A DNA stretch of 64,000 nucleotides. Source: Flavobacteriales bacterium. GTDB lineage: Bacteria > Bacteroidota > Bacteroidia > Flavobacteriales_D > Crocinitomicaceae. Location: NCBI GenBank assembly GCA_013373595.1, contig JABXHO010000086.1, forward strand, positions 1 through 64,000. Reading direction: 5' to 3'. The stretch's first letter is position 1. Every line of letters begins with the position of its first letter. Of this stretch, positions 1 to 8,016 are shown piece after piece. The translations under genes were made by a program, and so were the position numbers. The notes beneath the pieces are model-generated. The model made no database searches and was not told where the DNA came from. It saw only the letters and a list, made by a program, of their open reading frames with translations.

Positions 1-464
1 ATAAATAAAATGAGGTAGGTTCTCATAATAGTGGAATTATCAGTTGTTGTAAAGGGTAAAAATAGTAAGGCAAACTTAAAAAAACTAATTACATAAAGAT
101 CAATTCTACGTTTTAAAAAAGACTTATCAAAAGAAAACAGACTGATTAACACTATCACTCACCCAAAACTTTTAATCAGAGAGTTCGAAACCAAGTAGAA
201 AAAAGTCATCCCAAGCAGTTGATTAAAAAAAGCTTTACAACTCAACTATTCGGAAACAAAAGTGACGAGAAACTGTCTTCTTATTACGGATGAAGAAAAT
301 GCGGCACGTTACTACCGGTCAGCGATTCAGCAGGGCTATATGGCTCCTCAATAGTTTCACTGTTTTGCTTGAGCAACTTTATCATAATTAAGGATTCTTG
401 CTTGCACTAGTTGAGGAATGCCGACACTCTATCGGAAAACCTTTGTCGCAAAAGGTGGGGCGCT
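1..464. other. gene-poor region with no intact gene
   Basis: No credible protein-coding gene, tRNA or CRISPR was found here. Reading frames on both strands are interrupted by frequent stops. The only structured content is a pair of short motifs at 183-202 and 343-357 that recur at 4143-4162 and 4165-4179. Between them a short forward frame stays open and ends at the TAG at 352-354, but it has no start codon and no recognised domain. With the transposase remnant immediately to the right, the stretch is best read as decayed mobile or accessory DNA. Confidence 0.5.
183..357 (+). repeat. left copy of a two-part direct repeat
   Basis: The 20-mer at 183-202 begins GTTCGAAACCAAG and matches 4143-4162 at 19 of 20 positions. 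The 15-mer GCTCCTCAATAGTTT at 343-357 matches 4165-4179 exactly. Here the two motifs are 140 bp apart; in the right copy they are 2 bp apart. Both copies have the same orientation, so they bracket about 3.8 kb containing an IS3 remnant, two genes and a recombinase remnant. They may be partial copies of one mobile-element end. Confidence 0.6.
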
Positions 465-686
465 TCATGTGTGCTTCGAGTTGCTGGGCTCATCACTTAG
501 CTGTGCCTTACTATTACCACTAAAAGCCAATTTCGGGTTATTCGATAACTCCTTGCGCCAGCGATAAATCAAACTCGCTTTAATATTTAGATCAGGAGCT
601 ACTTCTTGAGACTAACCCCGAACGTTGCTCAGTTCAACAGCTTTTAGCTTGAAATCTTTGCTGTAATTTGTTCTTGTGTTGTTCAT
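465..686 (-). pseudogene. IS3-family transposase OrfA remnant
   Basis: Starting from the ATG at 686-684, the minus strand encodes 73 codons that look like the N-terminal helix-turn-helix region of an IS3/IS911-type OrfA. Visible signatures are a YSKDFKLKAVELS segment, then EVA, then SLIYRWRKEL, then a G-N-x-K-x-L-S linker. Codon 25 is an in-frame TAG at 614-612, within what should be VRG followed by an EVA motif. The frame ends at 467-465, before the coiled-coil end of OrfA. No OrfB catalytic domain (DDE) was found nearby. The gene is therefore truncated, carries a nonsense mutation and is not functional. Family assignment is from motif recognition. Confidence 0.8.
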
Positions 687-896
687 ACTATTTAAGATAT
701 TGCATTTTATCTTAACTCATCGTTCCCTATTTTGTGACAAGTCCAATCGTGAGCATAAAACACAGAGCACACTCGGACAGTCAGATACGTCCAGTAAGCA
801 AAAACGGTCTTTTTACTTAAACGTTGCTCGTATTTTCTTTATTGAAAAATCATCTAACAACTCTTTACTTGTCTTCAGTAATATTCGCTTACTTTG

Positions 897-904
897 TACT
901 TTTG
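897..904 (+). promoter_or_regulatory. Bacteroidota -7 promoter box for the TPR/HTH gene
   Basis: TACTTTTG matches the TAnnTTTG consensus of the primary Bacteroidota sigma factor. It ends 12 bases before the ATG at 917, which supports that ATG over in-frame upstream start codons. No clear -33 TTG at ideal spacing was found. Confidence 0.45.
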
Positions 905-916
905 AAGTATCATCCC

Positions 917-2593
917 ATGAGATTAAAATTCCTTTCAACATTAATGTTGATTCTCTTTTCTTCGAACATTAGCTTTGCTCAAACTGACAAAAAAAAGATT
1001 GAGTCACTCATTGCTTATATCGAGTCCGATGAAATTACAATGGATGATTTCAATGAAATCAAAAATACATGTAAAGAAATCGAAAGACTTTCGAATAAAA
1101 TTGGCTTTGAAGAAGGTGTCTTTATCGCAAATCTCTATTTAGCTCAAGTTTTTCGAGATTTCTCTCCAAAGAAGATTGAGCCTTACGTGTCGAAACTTGA
1201 TAAGATCTACGAAAAATCGAAGAACTCACTTCCTGCCGAAAAAATGGTCGAATATCTATTAGTAAAAGGATACACTTCTGGCAGTAGTGGTGATTTTACC
1301 TTGGAACTTGAGTATTACCTTAAAGCAGATTCGTTGGTAAGAAAAAGAAGACTGAAAGAGTATGAAGTCAACATTGATCAGCATATCGCAAATTTTTACT
1401 CAGTAAATGAGGAGCACGAAAAGGCACTGGCCATATTAAAAAAGATTGTGAAAGACGGAGAAGCATCTGGGCCGAAAGATGATTATACACACACAATAAA
1501 CAAAGCAAACTTAGGGGTCGGTTTTATTCAGGTAAATCAATATGATAGTGCGATCTATTATACTCAGGAAGCAATTAGAGACGGTCTTGGTAATTTCTCA
1601 AATTTACATTACCAATATTTAACCATTTCCGATGCCTATTTGCAACTAAATGAACTCGACAGCGCCAAAAAATATTTACAAATAACAGAGAGCCTCTACA
1701 AAGAAAATTATGTCTACTCGATTGATGTCGTAAAATTCAATTTAACCTACGGACTCTATTATTCTAAACTAAAGGACTACTCATCAGCAGCAAGTTACTA
1801 CCGTTTAGCACTAAAAAATGCAGACTCCCTCAATTATATAAATGGCATCCAGTCAGCAAACGAAAACCTCTTGATTTCATCTTTTAAAGAAGGAAACAAC
1901 ACCGATTTATTAGACTACTTTAATGCATACAGAAATGCGAGAGACACCATTACGAATCGAGCAAATTTAAAAACTGAGCAACAGCACCTCGCTCAGTTCG
2001 AGACATTGAAAAAGAATTCTGAAATTAACCGGTTGAAATTATTGCGTGAAATTGAAACGGAACGGCAATTATTGATCGTCTCTATTTTAGTCATCATCCT
2101 ACTGGTCTTGTTATTCCTAGTGTATCGTTACAGATCGAGGCAAGCAAAATTAAAACACAAGCTTCAATTAGGGAAGCTAGAAAAAGAAAAAGCAGAGCAA
2201 CTGGTGCACAAACTAGAAAAAGAACTCAAATCAAAAATTGATCACCTCAAGGAAAATGCTAGAATTATTGATGAACTCAAAAAGGTTTCGAAAACGGAGG
2301 AAGACATCAATGAGATGATTGCAATATTCGGTAAAAGTTATATTAACGATACTGAATGGACTAAAATTATTCTCCAATTCGAAAATATTCACCAAAGCTT
2401 TATTTCAGAATTAAAGAAATCCATTGATAATTTAAGCACCAACGACATTAAATTGGCGATTCTAACCAAACTAAATTATCAAAATAATGACATGGCTGAG
2501 ATACTAAACATCTCAATTCACGGTGTCAAAAAAGCAAAGCAACGATTAAAACATAAATTAGAAGAAAACGACATGCTCAACTTACTATTTTAG
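917..2593 (+). CDS. TPR-transmembrane-coiled coil-HTH transcriptional regulator
   Basis: A 558-residue protein with the layout of Bacteroidota TPR/LuxR-like regulators. Residues 1-22 form a signal peptide ending FAQ. Degenerate tetratricopeptide repeats fill about 25-370. A single membrane helix lies near 381-402, followed by a strongly charged coiled coil to about 470 and a C-terminal helix-turn-helix (about 505-550; segment DMAEILNISIHGVKKAKQRL). The expected role is to sense a periplasmic signal or protein partner through the TPRs and regulate transcription from the membrane; the target is unknown. The start was chosen at 917 because it yields the signal peptide and sits just downstream of a TAnnTTTG box. 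The open frame extends upstream to 824 without a convincing start. It is flanked by mobile-element remnants, so it may be accessory. Family confidence is high, specific role low. Confidence 0.85.
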   Translation: MRLKFLSTLMLILFSSNISFAQTDKKKIESLIAYIESDEITMDDFNEIKNTCKEIERLSNKIGFEEGVFIANLYLAQVFRDFSPKKIEPYVSKLDKIYEKSKNSLPAEKMVEYLLVKGYTSGSSGDFTLELEYYLKADSLVRKRRLKEYEVNIDQHIANFYSVNEEHEKALAILKKIVKDGEASGPKDDYTHTINKANLGVGFIQVNQYDSAIYYTQEAIRDGLGNFSNLHYQYLTISDAYLQLNELDSAKKYLQITESLYKENYVYSIDVVKFNLTYGLYYSKLKDYSSAASYYRLALKNADSLNYINGIQSANENLLISSFKEGNNTDLLDYFNAYRNARDTITNRANLKTEQQHLAQFETLKKNSEINRLKLLREIETERQLLIVSILVIILLVLLFLVYRYRSRQAKLKHKLQLGKLEKEKAEQLVHKLEKELKSKIDHLKENARIIDELKKVSKTEEDINEMIAIFGKSYINDTEWTKIILQFENIHQSFISELKKSIDNLSTNDIKLAILTKLNYQNNDMAEILNISIHGVKKAKQRLKHKLEENDMLNLLF

Positions 2594-2675
2594 CCTTCAA
2601 TCACTTACCATTCGCGCAGTAAAAAGTACACCTTTTGTCTTCCCTTGCCGAAGGCATAATTCATACGTCCGATCT

Positions 2676-2683
2676 TACATTTG
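2676..2683 (+). promoter_or_regulatory. Bacteroidota -7 promoter box
   Basis: TACATTTG fits TAnnTTTG and ends 20 bases before the ATG at 2704. It suggests that the secreted-protein gene has its own promoter and supports the 2704 start over the upstream in-frame TTG at 2635. Confidence 0.4.
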
Positions 2684-2703
2684 CTCAAAAAATTAAGATT
2701 GCC

Positions 2704-3585
2704 ATGAAACAAATAATTTTCGGAATTGCCTTATTTAGCATCATCGTTTTACCAAATACGGCTAGTGCACAACTTACGTTCACAACTGATCATTTCAGTA
2801 AAGTACAGACCAACATTAACGACTTAGATATAACCCAAATAAATGACCTTGGATTCACTATCCCAATTGATGAAAAAATCACTAAATATGACAAGATTGT
2901 AGTTTTTATTTACTTCAAAAACTTAGACGAGGATACAGAAAACTATACAATGGCCTCAGGTTATAACGAAGTTTACTATCCTAAAAAAGAAAGCTTTAAA
3001 GACAATTACTCCTCAAAACTAAAACTTTACCTCATTACTGATGGTAGTGATCATAGTGCTGATGCGAGACAACTTATTTCCAATGAATATTTTGAGTCTT
3101 CTGCGCCTCGTGCCTACATTGTAACGGTAGATGGTTACTTTTTAGACGGAACAGAAACAGTTTGGAACGAGTATAAAGAATCTTTTGAGACTAAAGACGT
3201 TTATGTTGCTTCAAAAGAAGTATACAGGTCTCCTAAAATAACATTCATTGCTGATCAAAAATCGGTTGATAGAGTTAAAAATATGGAGCTAGTAAGAGAA
3301 CGATACAGAGCGTACAATGAGTTGCATGAAGAAATAGTGGAATACGTTACACCCTTACATCGTCTTATATCAGGAAGATGTTACTATCCGATTAAGAAAG
3401 ACATAGAAGCTCAAGCGAAACAGGGCTTGAAAGACCTAGACGTGGATTCAATTAATGAAGTGATCGAACTTGAGAGCAAGTACATGGAAATATTCAAGGA
3501 TAAAAAAAGGACGAAAGAATTACTCAAGGAAATAGACAAGATGACGGATTTTGAGGAAAGAAAAAAAGCAGTCCTTGAATTCTAA
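2704..3585 (+). CDS. secreted protein of unknown function
   Basis: A 293-residue protein. Residues 1-23 are a typical signal peptide ending ASAQ, so it is exported. The mature part has a beta-rich N-terminal half (about 25-180) and a charged, probably helical C-terminal half rich in Lys and Glu (about 195-293). I recognise no enzymatic motif and no T9SS sorting domain. It follows the TPR/HTH regulator by 110 bases in the same direction and precedes a strong hairpin, so the two may be functionally linked: the regulator could sense or control this protein. That link rests only on position. The upstream in-frame TTG at 2635 is rejected because it would bury the signal peptide. Confidence 0.8.
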   Translation: MKQIIFGIALFSIIVLPNTASAQLTFTTDHFSKVQTNINDLDITQINDLGFTIPIDEKITKYDKIVVFIYFKNLDEDTENYTMASGYNEVYYPKKESFKDNYSSKLKLYLITDGSDHSADARQLISNEYFESSAPRAYIVTVDGYFLDGTETVWNEYKESFETKDVYVASKEVYRSPKITFIADQKSVDRVKNMELVRERYRAYNELHEEIVEYVTPLHRLISGRCYYPIKKDIEAQAKQGLKDLDVDSINEVIELESKYMEIFKDKKRTKELLKEIDKMTDFEERKKAVLEF

Positions 3586-3610
3586 AAAATCACCTATCGC
3601 TTCATTCTCT

Positions 3611-3640
3611 ATTCAGGGCTCTAGTTTTAGAGCCTTGAAT
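3611..3640 (+). terminator. hairpin terminator after the secreted-protein gene
   Basis: An inverted repeat ATTCAGGGCTCTA / TAGAGCCTTGAAT with a GTTT loop forms a stem of about 13 bp (one G-T pair), 26 bases after the stop. It lacks a long T tract but is followed by AGTTTATT. Confidence 0.6.
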
Positions 3641-3953
3641 AGTTTATTAACCTAGGTTCGATTAGCTCAGGGGCGCGCTGACGGAAGAGAGGGGTTGTCA
3701 AAGATGCTCGACCAAAGTGGTAAAAGCAAGTGAACAAAAATGCCCAGCGTGGCCAGATGGATTTTGTGCATATCTTGCACTTGCTTGTATATTAAAAAAA
3801 CTAAGGGAATGAGTGAAGACCGAATAACCACCCACGAGTTTTACGAGTCGGCTTCCTGAATGTTCATTTCAAACCTTGCCCGTTTCCAGTATTTCTATGC
3901 GTTAGTTCCCTCGTTTGGAAATTCAGTTGTCAAGAAATTACGAAGCATTGTAA
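3641..3953. other. intergenic stretch with no gene
   Basis: No open frame of useful length and no RNA gene were found. All frames are broken. Some segments near 3900-3953 could be further decayed N-terminal parts of the recombinase that follows, but I cannot show homology. Confidence 0.4.
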
Positions 3954-4163
3954 ATGCCTCAAAGCGCAGTATGTTTACGTATTCAAGCTGAATGTGAGCA
4001 TCCCATGCTTCGCAAGCCAAAACGAAATACGGTGTACTATATTCAGCACATGAATAAGAAACTCAAACAAATCAAGAAAGAATACTCTCCGTCACTGTCC
4101 AATTTCTCAACGCATTCGTTTCGATAGACTTTTGGTCGTAGCGTTCGAAACCAAGCAGAAAAT
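3954..4163 (+). pseudogene. tyrosine recombinase (integrase) C-terminal fragment
   Basis: One forward frame reads a segment of the form NKKLKQIKKEY, then NFSTHSFR, a TAG stop at 4125-4127, then TFGRSV. In intact tyrosine recombinases of Bacteroidota this region reads as an asparagine-lysine helix followed by the box II H-x-x-R motif (HSFR) and an RKTFG-like continuation, so His and Arg of the catalytic set are recognisable. The fragment opens after a TAA at 3951 and lacks the N-terminal SAM-like domain and the C-terminal catalytic Tyr. It is a relic, not a working integrase. Its 3' part coincides with the direct repeat at 4143-4162. Confidence is moderate because the match is one motif block. 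Confidence 0.55.
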
Positions 4164-4179
4164 AGCTCCTCAATAGTTT
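4143..4179 (+). repeat. right copy of a two-part direct repeat
   Basis: It contains the same 20-mer (4143-4162) and 15-mer (4165-4179) found at 183-202 and 343-357, here separated by only two bases. The last ten bases lie inside the 3' end of the minus-strand gene 4170-6080, including its stop codon, so the accessory segment abuts that gene exactly at its end. Confidence 0.6.
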
Positions 4180-6080
4180 TTTTGATTCAAAAGCTCCGAA
4201 ATTATAGCATGCTTCTGTTGGGCTTCCGCATTATCTGGAAACAATTCGAGTGTTCTTTCAAGCTCTTTTTTGGATTCCTCATTTTGATTAAGTAATCTGT
4301 GGAGGTCACTCTTGAGAATATAGTATTCGGGATGACTCGGCTTATATTTTATGCCATCCTTCATGTTTTGTAGTGCTTTCTCCAATTGATTTAGCTTGAG
4401 ATTGCATGTCGCCATGGATTGATACACCTCAGGAATTTGCGTCAACTTTTCTGCTTTTTGGAAGTTGTCTAATGCCGATTGAAAATCCTGAACAGATAAA
4501 TAATACCTCGCTAGCTGCATGTATGGTGGAGCAAAATCAGGATATGATTCAACAGCAGCTTCAAACGCTCGTTTTCCTTTTTCGGGTCGCCCGAACTCCA
4601 TGTAGGCATTCGCTAAATCAATCATGGCTTTCATCGATCGATCGGAAATGTCTACCGCTCTTTGGTAATGATAGAGGATTTTATCTTGCTTCCTCTGGGT
4701 GGGACTTTTCTCGTACTCCTTATGCAATAAACATGCATAATTATATTGAGTACGCGCGCAATCATTTAGCGTTTCTATGTCTGCTTCAAACAAGGTTCGG
4801 TTGTTCTCCCACGCCTTATTTCTGTTGAGCGTTTTAACGAATCCCATGATGAACAAAACGCCCAAAACACCCAAAGCAATTTTCGCTTTTGCATGTTTCC
4901 AAACTGGTTCTTTATCCGAATTAAAGCTCACCTTTGAAATGCGTTCCACCAATGCTACAATGGCAATAATTCCACCTAGGGAAGGCGTAAACAAAAAGCG
5001 TTCTCCCATGTAATCGGGTCCAACTTGTACAATGTGAAGGTACACCGACAAGGTGATGAAGTAAAACAAAATTCCAAAGAGTAATGCCGACTTCTTTTTG
5101 AACTCTCGAATAACTACGTAGACCAATCCCACATGAAAAAGCACCGAAACAATCACCAACGGGTGCGTCCATCCGACTATTGTTGAATGTGCATAACCAT
5201 AGTCATGGACAAGTGTGGTTGGGAAAACAATCAGCCCGAGCGACTTCATCAAGATGTTAAAGACATTGGGGAACAGTTCGAAAAAACCATTCACATCGTG
5301 CAACGGATTTCCGATAAAACCATCTTCCTTGTATTGATTCGTTTCGAGTAATTCCGTAACGTTATTTTCGAAAAAAGCATCGGAGTATACGTAGTAGCGA
5401 ATCCCCAACAAGAGCAATCCACCCAAAATCGGTAATCCATATTTCAAATACGTCTTCAGCTTTTCCGTGGATCTGAAATACGCCACAACGAGTAACACTC
5501 CCACAAAAGTGATTCCGTTTTCTTTAGAAAGGAACGACAAAACAAGCATTAGGATCATCATTCCTGCATAAAGAACAGTATTCTTTTCCTTCTCTAAGAA
5601 ATTCAGTAGGAATATGAGTGAAGCGATTCCGAAGGTCATTGCCAAAATTTCGTCCCTCGATTTGATGTTAGCCACCACTTCCACATGCAGCGGATGGATC
5701 AAAAATAATCCTACTACAATTATCGAAAAGAGCGCTCCTTTCTCGGGGAACATTCTCCGCAGGAAATAAAAAATAAGGCAACATAAAAATGCGTAGTAAA
5801 GAGCATTCATGACATGCCCCGTTTTCGGTGTCATTTCAGAAAGTTCGATATCCAAAGCAAAGGACATGAGAGAAATCGGTCGATACCCGTAGCGATGTTG
5901 AATTTCATCGGATTTAATATTCTTGAAGAAGATAGATGGATCACTCAGGCCTTGTTGAACACGGTCATTTTCGGTTATTACAATAGCATCATCCCAAGCA
6001 TAATCGTGCTCGAATGTGTTACCATACTGAATAATGGCAACCACACATATAATGATATACACGCGTGTTCCTTTTAGCAT
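4170..6080 (-). CDS. TMTC-like GT-C membrane protein with C-terminal TPRs
   Basis: A 636-residue polytopic membrane protein. About 10 hydrophobic helices occupy residues 7-415 and TPR units fill about 440-625. The first loop has the acidic WDD motif (29-31). A conserved segment HPLHVEVVANIKSRDE (about 129-144) resembles eukaryotic TMTC O-mannosyltransferases and related bacterial GT-C proteins, which use polyprenyl-phosphate-linked sugars on the outer face of the membrane. The likely role is transfer of a lipid-linked sugar to a glycan or protein, with the TPRs binding the acceptor. Substrate is unknown. It is the last gene of the 16864-4170 operon, 16 bases after the glycosyltransferase upstream. 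The stop codon overlaps the accessory direct repeat. Fold family is fairly sure; enzymatic activity is inferred. Confidence 0.8.
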   Translation of the reverse strand: MLKGTRVYIIICVVAIIQYGNTFEHDYAWDDAIVITENDRVQQGLSDPSIFFKNIKSDEIQHRYGYRPISLMSFALDIELSEMTPKTGHVMNALYYAFLCCLIFYFLRRMFPEKGALFSIIVVGLFLIHPLHVEVVANIKSRDEILAMTFGIASLIFLLNFLEKEKNTVLYAGMMILMLVLSFLSKENGITFVGVLLVVAYFRSTEKLKTYLKYGLPILGGLLLLGIRYYVYSDAFFENNVTELLETNQYKEDGFIGNPLHDVNGFFELFPNVFNILMKSLGLIVFPTTLVHDYGYAHSTIVGWTHPLVIVSVLFHVGLVYVVIREFKKKSALLFGILFYFITLSVYLHIVQVGPDYMGERFLFTPSLGGIIAIVALVERISKVSFNSDKEPVWKHAKAKIALGVLGVLFIMGFVKTLNRNKAWENNRTLFEADIETLNDCARTQYNYACLLHKEYEKSPTQRKQDKILYHYQRAVDISDRSMKAMIDLANAYMEFGRPEKGKRAFEAAVESYPDFAPPYMQLARYYLSVQDFQSALDNFQKAEKLTQIPEVYQSMATCNLKLNQLEKALQNMKDGIKYKPSHPEYYILKSDLHRLLNQNEESKKELERTLELFPDNAEAQQKHAIISELLNQKNY

Positions 6081-6096
6081 TTAATTTAGACTGTGG

Positions 6097-8016
6097 TCAA
6101 TAATTTCCTAAATAGAAACTATTGTGTTCAAAATCGAAGCGAACGACTGTAGGGAGTTGCTCCAACTCTCTATAAAACAAGCGAAAAAATCGGACATTTT
6201 GATGAAACCAATAAGAAAAAATTGGTCGGAATAAAGATTTTAGTCCCGTTTTGGGTTGAAATTCTCTCGCAGAGAGCACACTTTTAAGCTCACTCGTGGT
6301 CAGCTGAGAAACCGACTTAACCTTATTGTAATCAGCAAGTTTGAGCGCTACAGGATAAACAGGTGTTCTCTTGAGTAGCTGTACAAATAGGTTCGCTGTT
6401 GTCAACTGAATAAGATCGTCTTCTGAAAACAAGTTTCTCCTCCAAAACACCCATTCTGTTCTCACTTTTGCGCATTTTTTTTGATTCGAAATGGCAATTT
6501 GCGGTGTCCATCGGAGGTGAGAAACATTCACGCGTTCGTAAGCATCCTCTTCAACTTCTTTTTCACATCCCACAAACGCTTGTACTTGGTGCATGGATTG
6601 AAAAATACGCCCCGCATTCTCCAAACTTACGAGATCCAAAGGCATTCCTGGTTGTGCCCACACACAATACTTTGTGCTAGCTTCAGCAATTCCCAATCGG
6701 AACAGTTCATCTATATCCGACGATTTTGATTCAATCACATAAGTATTCAGAGGGCTCCCGTGAACCAATTGCGCTACTGTGTCTGAAATGGATGATGGAC
6801 ATACGAGTAAAACACTCACCTCATGAAACCGTGTTGACGGGAGAGCTTCAAAAGTTGCCTTTAATCGATCCAATTGATTCTCCAAAACAGGCATGATGAC
6901 CGAAACGTGATCAAAACGTTGTTTTGCCAAATTCGCATACTGCTCAACCCTGGACGGCGCACCGATAACATTCAAAAAGCGAAGATTTTCCGCAGGAAGA
7001 AGGTCTTCTTTTCGGTAGATTCCGATATCTCTCCCTTCAACATCATAGATGATATTTTGAAGGATCGGTTTCATACTTGAACCAAAAGATATTGCAGGAT
7101 TTCTTCCTCTTCGAGAAGTTAGAATGAATGCGCTTTGAATTTGATCGATCGTTTTCTCTCCGTAGAGATCCACTTCAAAATCAAATGCTTCCAAACGTGG
7201 ATTTAACGCTTTCAACCGATCCTCCTTCAACTCAAAAAAGGCATCGTACACCGCATTGGAATCTTTCCATTTTCTGAATCTTGTTTGTGGCTCTCCCACA
7301 TTCATTGACACCTGAAGCAATCCTGTGTTCGTGGCATGCGTTCCTTCGTCTTCGAAGTTGGTTGAATACGAAGTATTCGGAAAGGCAAAATAACGATCCG
7401 TATCAATCATATACCCGATAAATAATTTCTTCCACGAATTATTTCCCCATTCCTGTACGTATTTCGGCAGCACTTCATTTTTTCCTGAAGGATGTTCAAT
7501 GAGCCATTGCTTGAAAGATGTCCATTGATTTTTCGTCCACACTTGTCCCCACGAGCTTGCCACTTGAATAAAGTGTACATCTGATCCATCAACAATCGGT
7601 TGAAATGGATAGTAATTGTTCTCCTCGCACGGATATGTGTAGAGTGAAACCCCACCTATTTTAGCATCTTCTGCGAAAAATGCGCTGGCTTGCTTTCCGT
7701 AGGAATAGAATGCTGGAGCCACAATTAAATCATCCTCTAAAACAAGAATAGATCCATAGCGTTCTGCCAATTCACCGCATTCGAAGACATGTTTTAACAA
7801 TCCACGATTTTCTGGTTTTACGTCAACAATTTTTTCTCCGAAATGCCATTCGAAGCCGTTTGCCACTTCAGCAACCTTTGGATTGTCAGAAGCATCGATG
7901 GAAATATGAAGTGTAATGTTTTTGGATGAATAGTTCGCTTGGGCGATGCTCGATAAAAGTCGCTTGAGGGAGTGTTCCCGATTGTACGCTATGACGACAA
8001 TCGCAAGTTCACTCAT
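6097..8016 (-). CDS. family 2 glycosyltransferase (GNT-I-like N-terminal domain)
   Basis: A 639-residue cytoplasmic glycosyltransferase. Residues 3-230 form a GT-A domain: an IVVIAYNRE start, and an LEDD metal/nucleotide-binding motif at 93-96 followed by the PAFYSY segment seen in GNT-I-like and bacterial GT2 enzymes. Around residues 370-500 a second segment opens with SVIMPVLENQLDRLKATFEALP, which looks like a degenerate second GT-A domain without a clear DxD. The C-terminus has no obvious membrane helix. It probably adds a sugar to the glycan made by this operon. The ATG overlaps the stop region of the upstream dehydrogenase by 8 bases, indicating translational coupling. Donor and acceptor cannot be read from sequence. 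Confidence 0.85.
   Translation of the reverse strand: MSELAIVVIAYNREHSLKRLLSSIAQANYSSKNITLHISIDASDNPKVAEVANGFEWHFGEKIVDVKPENRGLLKHVFECGELAERYGSILVLEDDLIVAPAFYSYGKQASAFFAEDAKIGGVSLYTYPCEENNYYPFQPIVDGSDVHFIQVASSWGQVWTKNQWTSFKQWLIEHPSGKNEVLPKYVQEWGNNSWKKLFIGYMIDTDRYFAFPNTSYSTNFEDEGTHATNTGLLQVSMNVGEPQTRFRKWKDSNAVYDAFFELKEDRLKALNPRLEAFDFEVDLYGEKTIDQIQSAFILTSRRGRNPAISFGSSMKPILQNIIYDVEGRDIGIYRKEDLLPAENLRFLNVIGAPSRVEQYANLAKQRFDHVSVIMPVLENQLDRLKATFEALPSTRFHEVSVLLVCPSSISDTVAQLVHGSPLNTYVIESKSSDIDELFRLGIAEASTKYCVWAQPGMPLDLVSLENAGRIFQSMHQVQAFVGCEKEVEEDAYERVNVSHLRWTPQIAISNQKKCAKVRTEWVFWRRNLFSEDDLIQLTTANLFVQLLKRTPVYPVALKLADYNKVKSVSQLTTSELKSVLSAREFQPKTGLKSLFRPIFSYWFHQNVRFFRLFYRELEQLPTVVRFDFEHNSFYLGNY

Noticed and set aside
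676-972. 98-codon plus-strand open frame overlapping the start of the TPR/HTH gene
   Set aside because: It has no domain, overlaps the transposase relic and the signal peptide of the next gene, and lacks a promoter box.
3661-3671. GATTAGCTCAG, which looks like a tRNA D-arm
   Set aside because: No matching acceptor stem, anticodon arm or T arm follows, so it is chance similarity.
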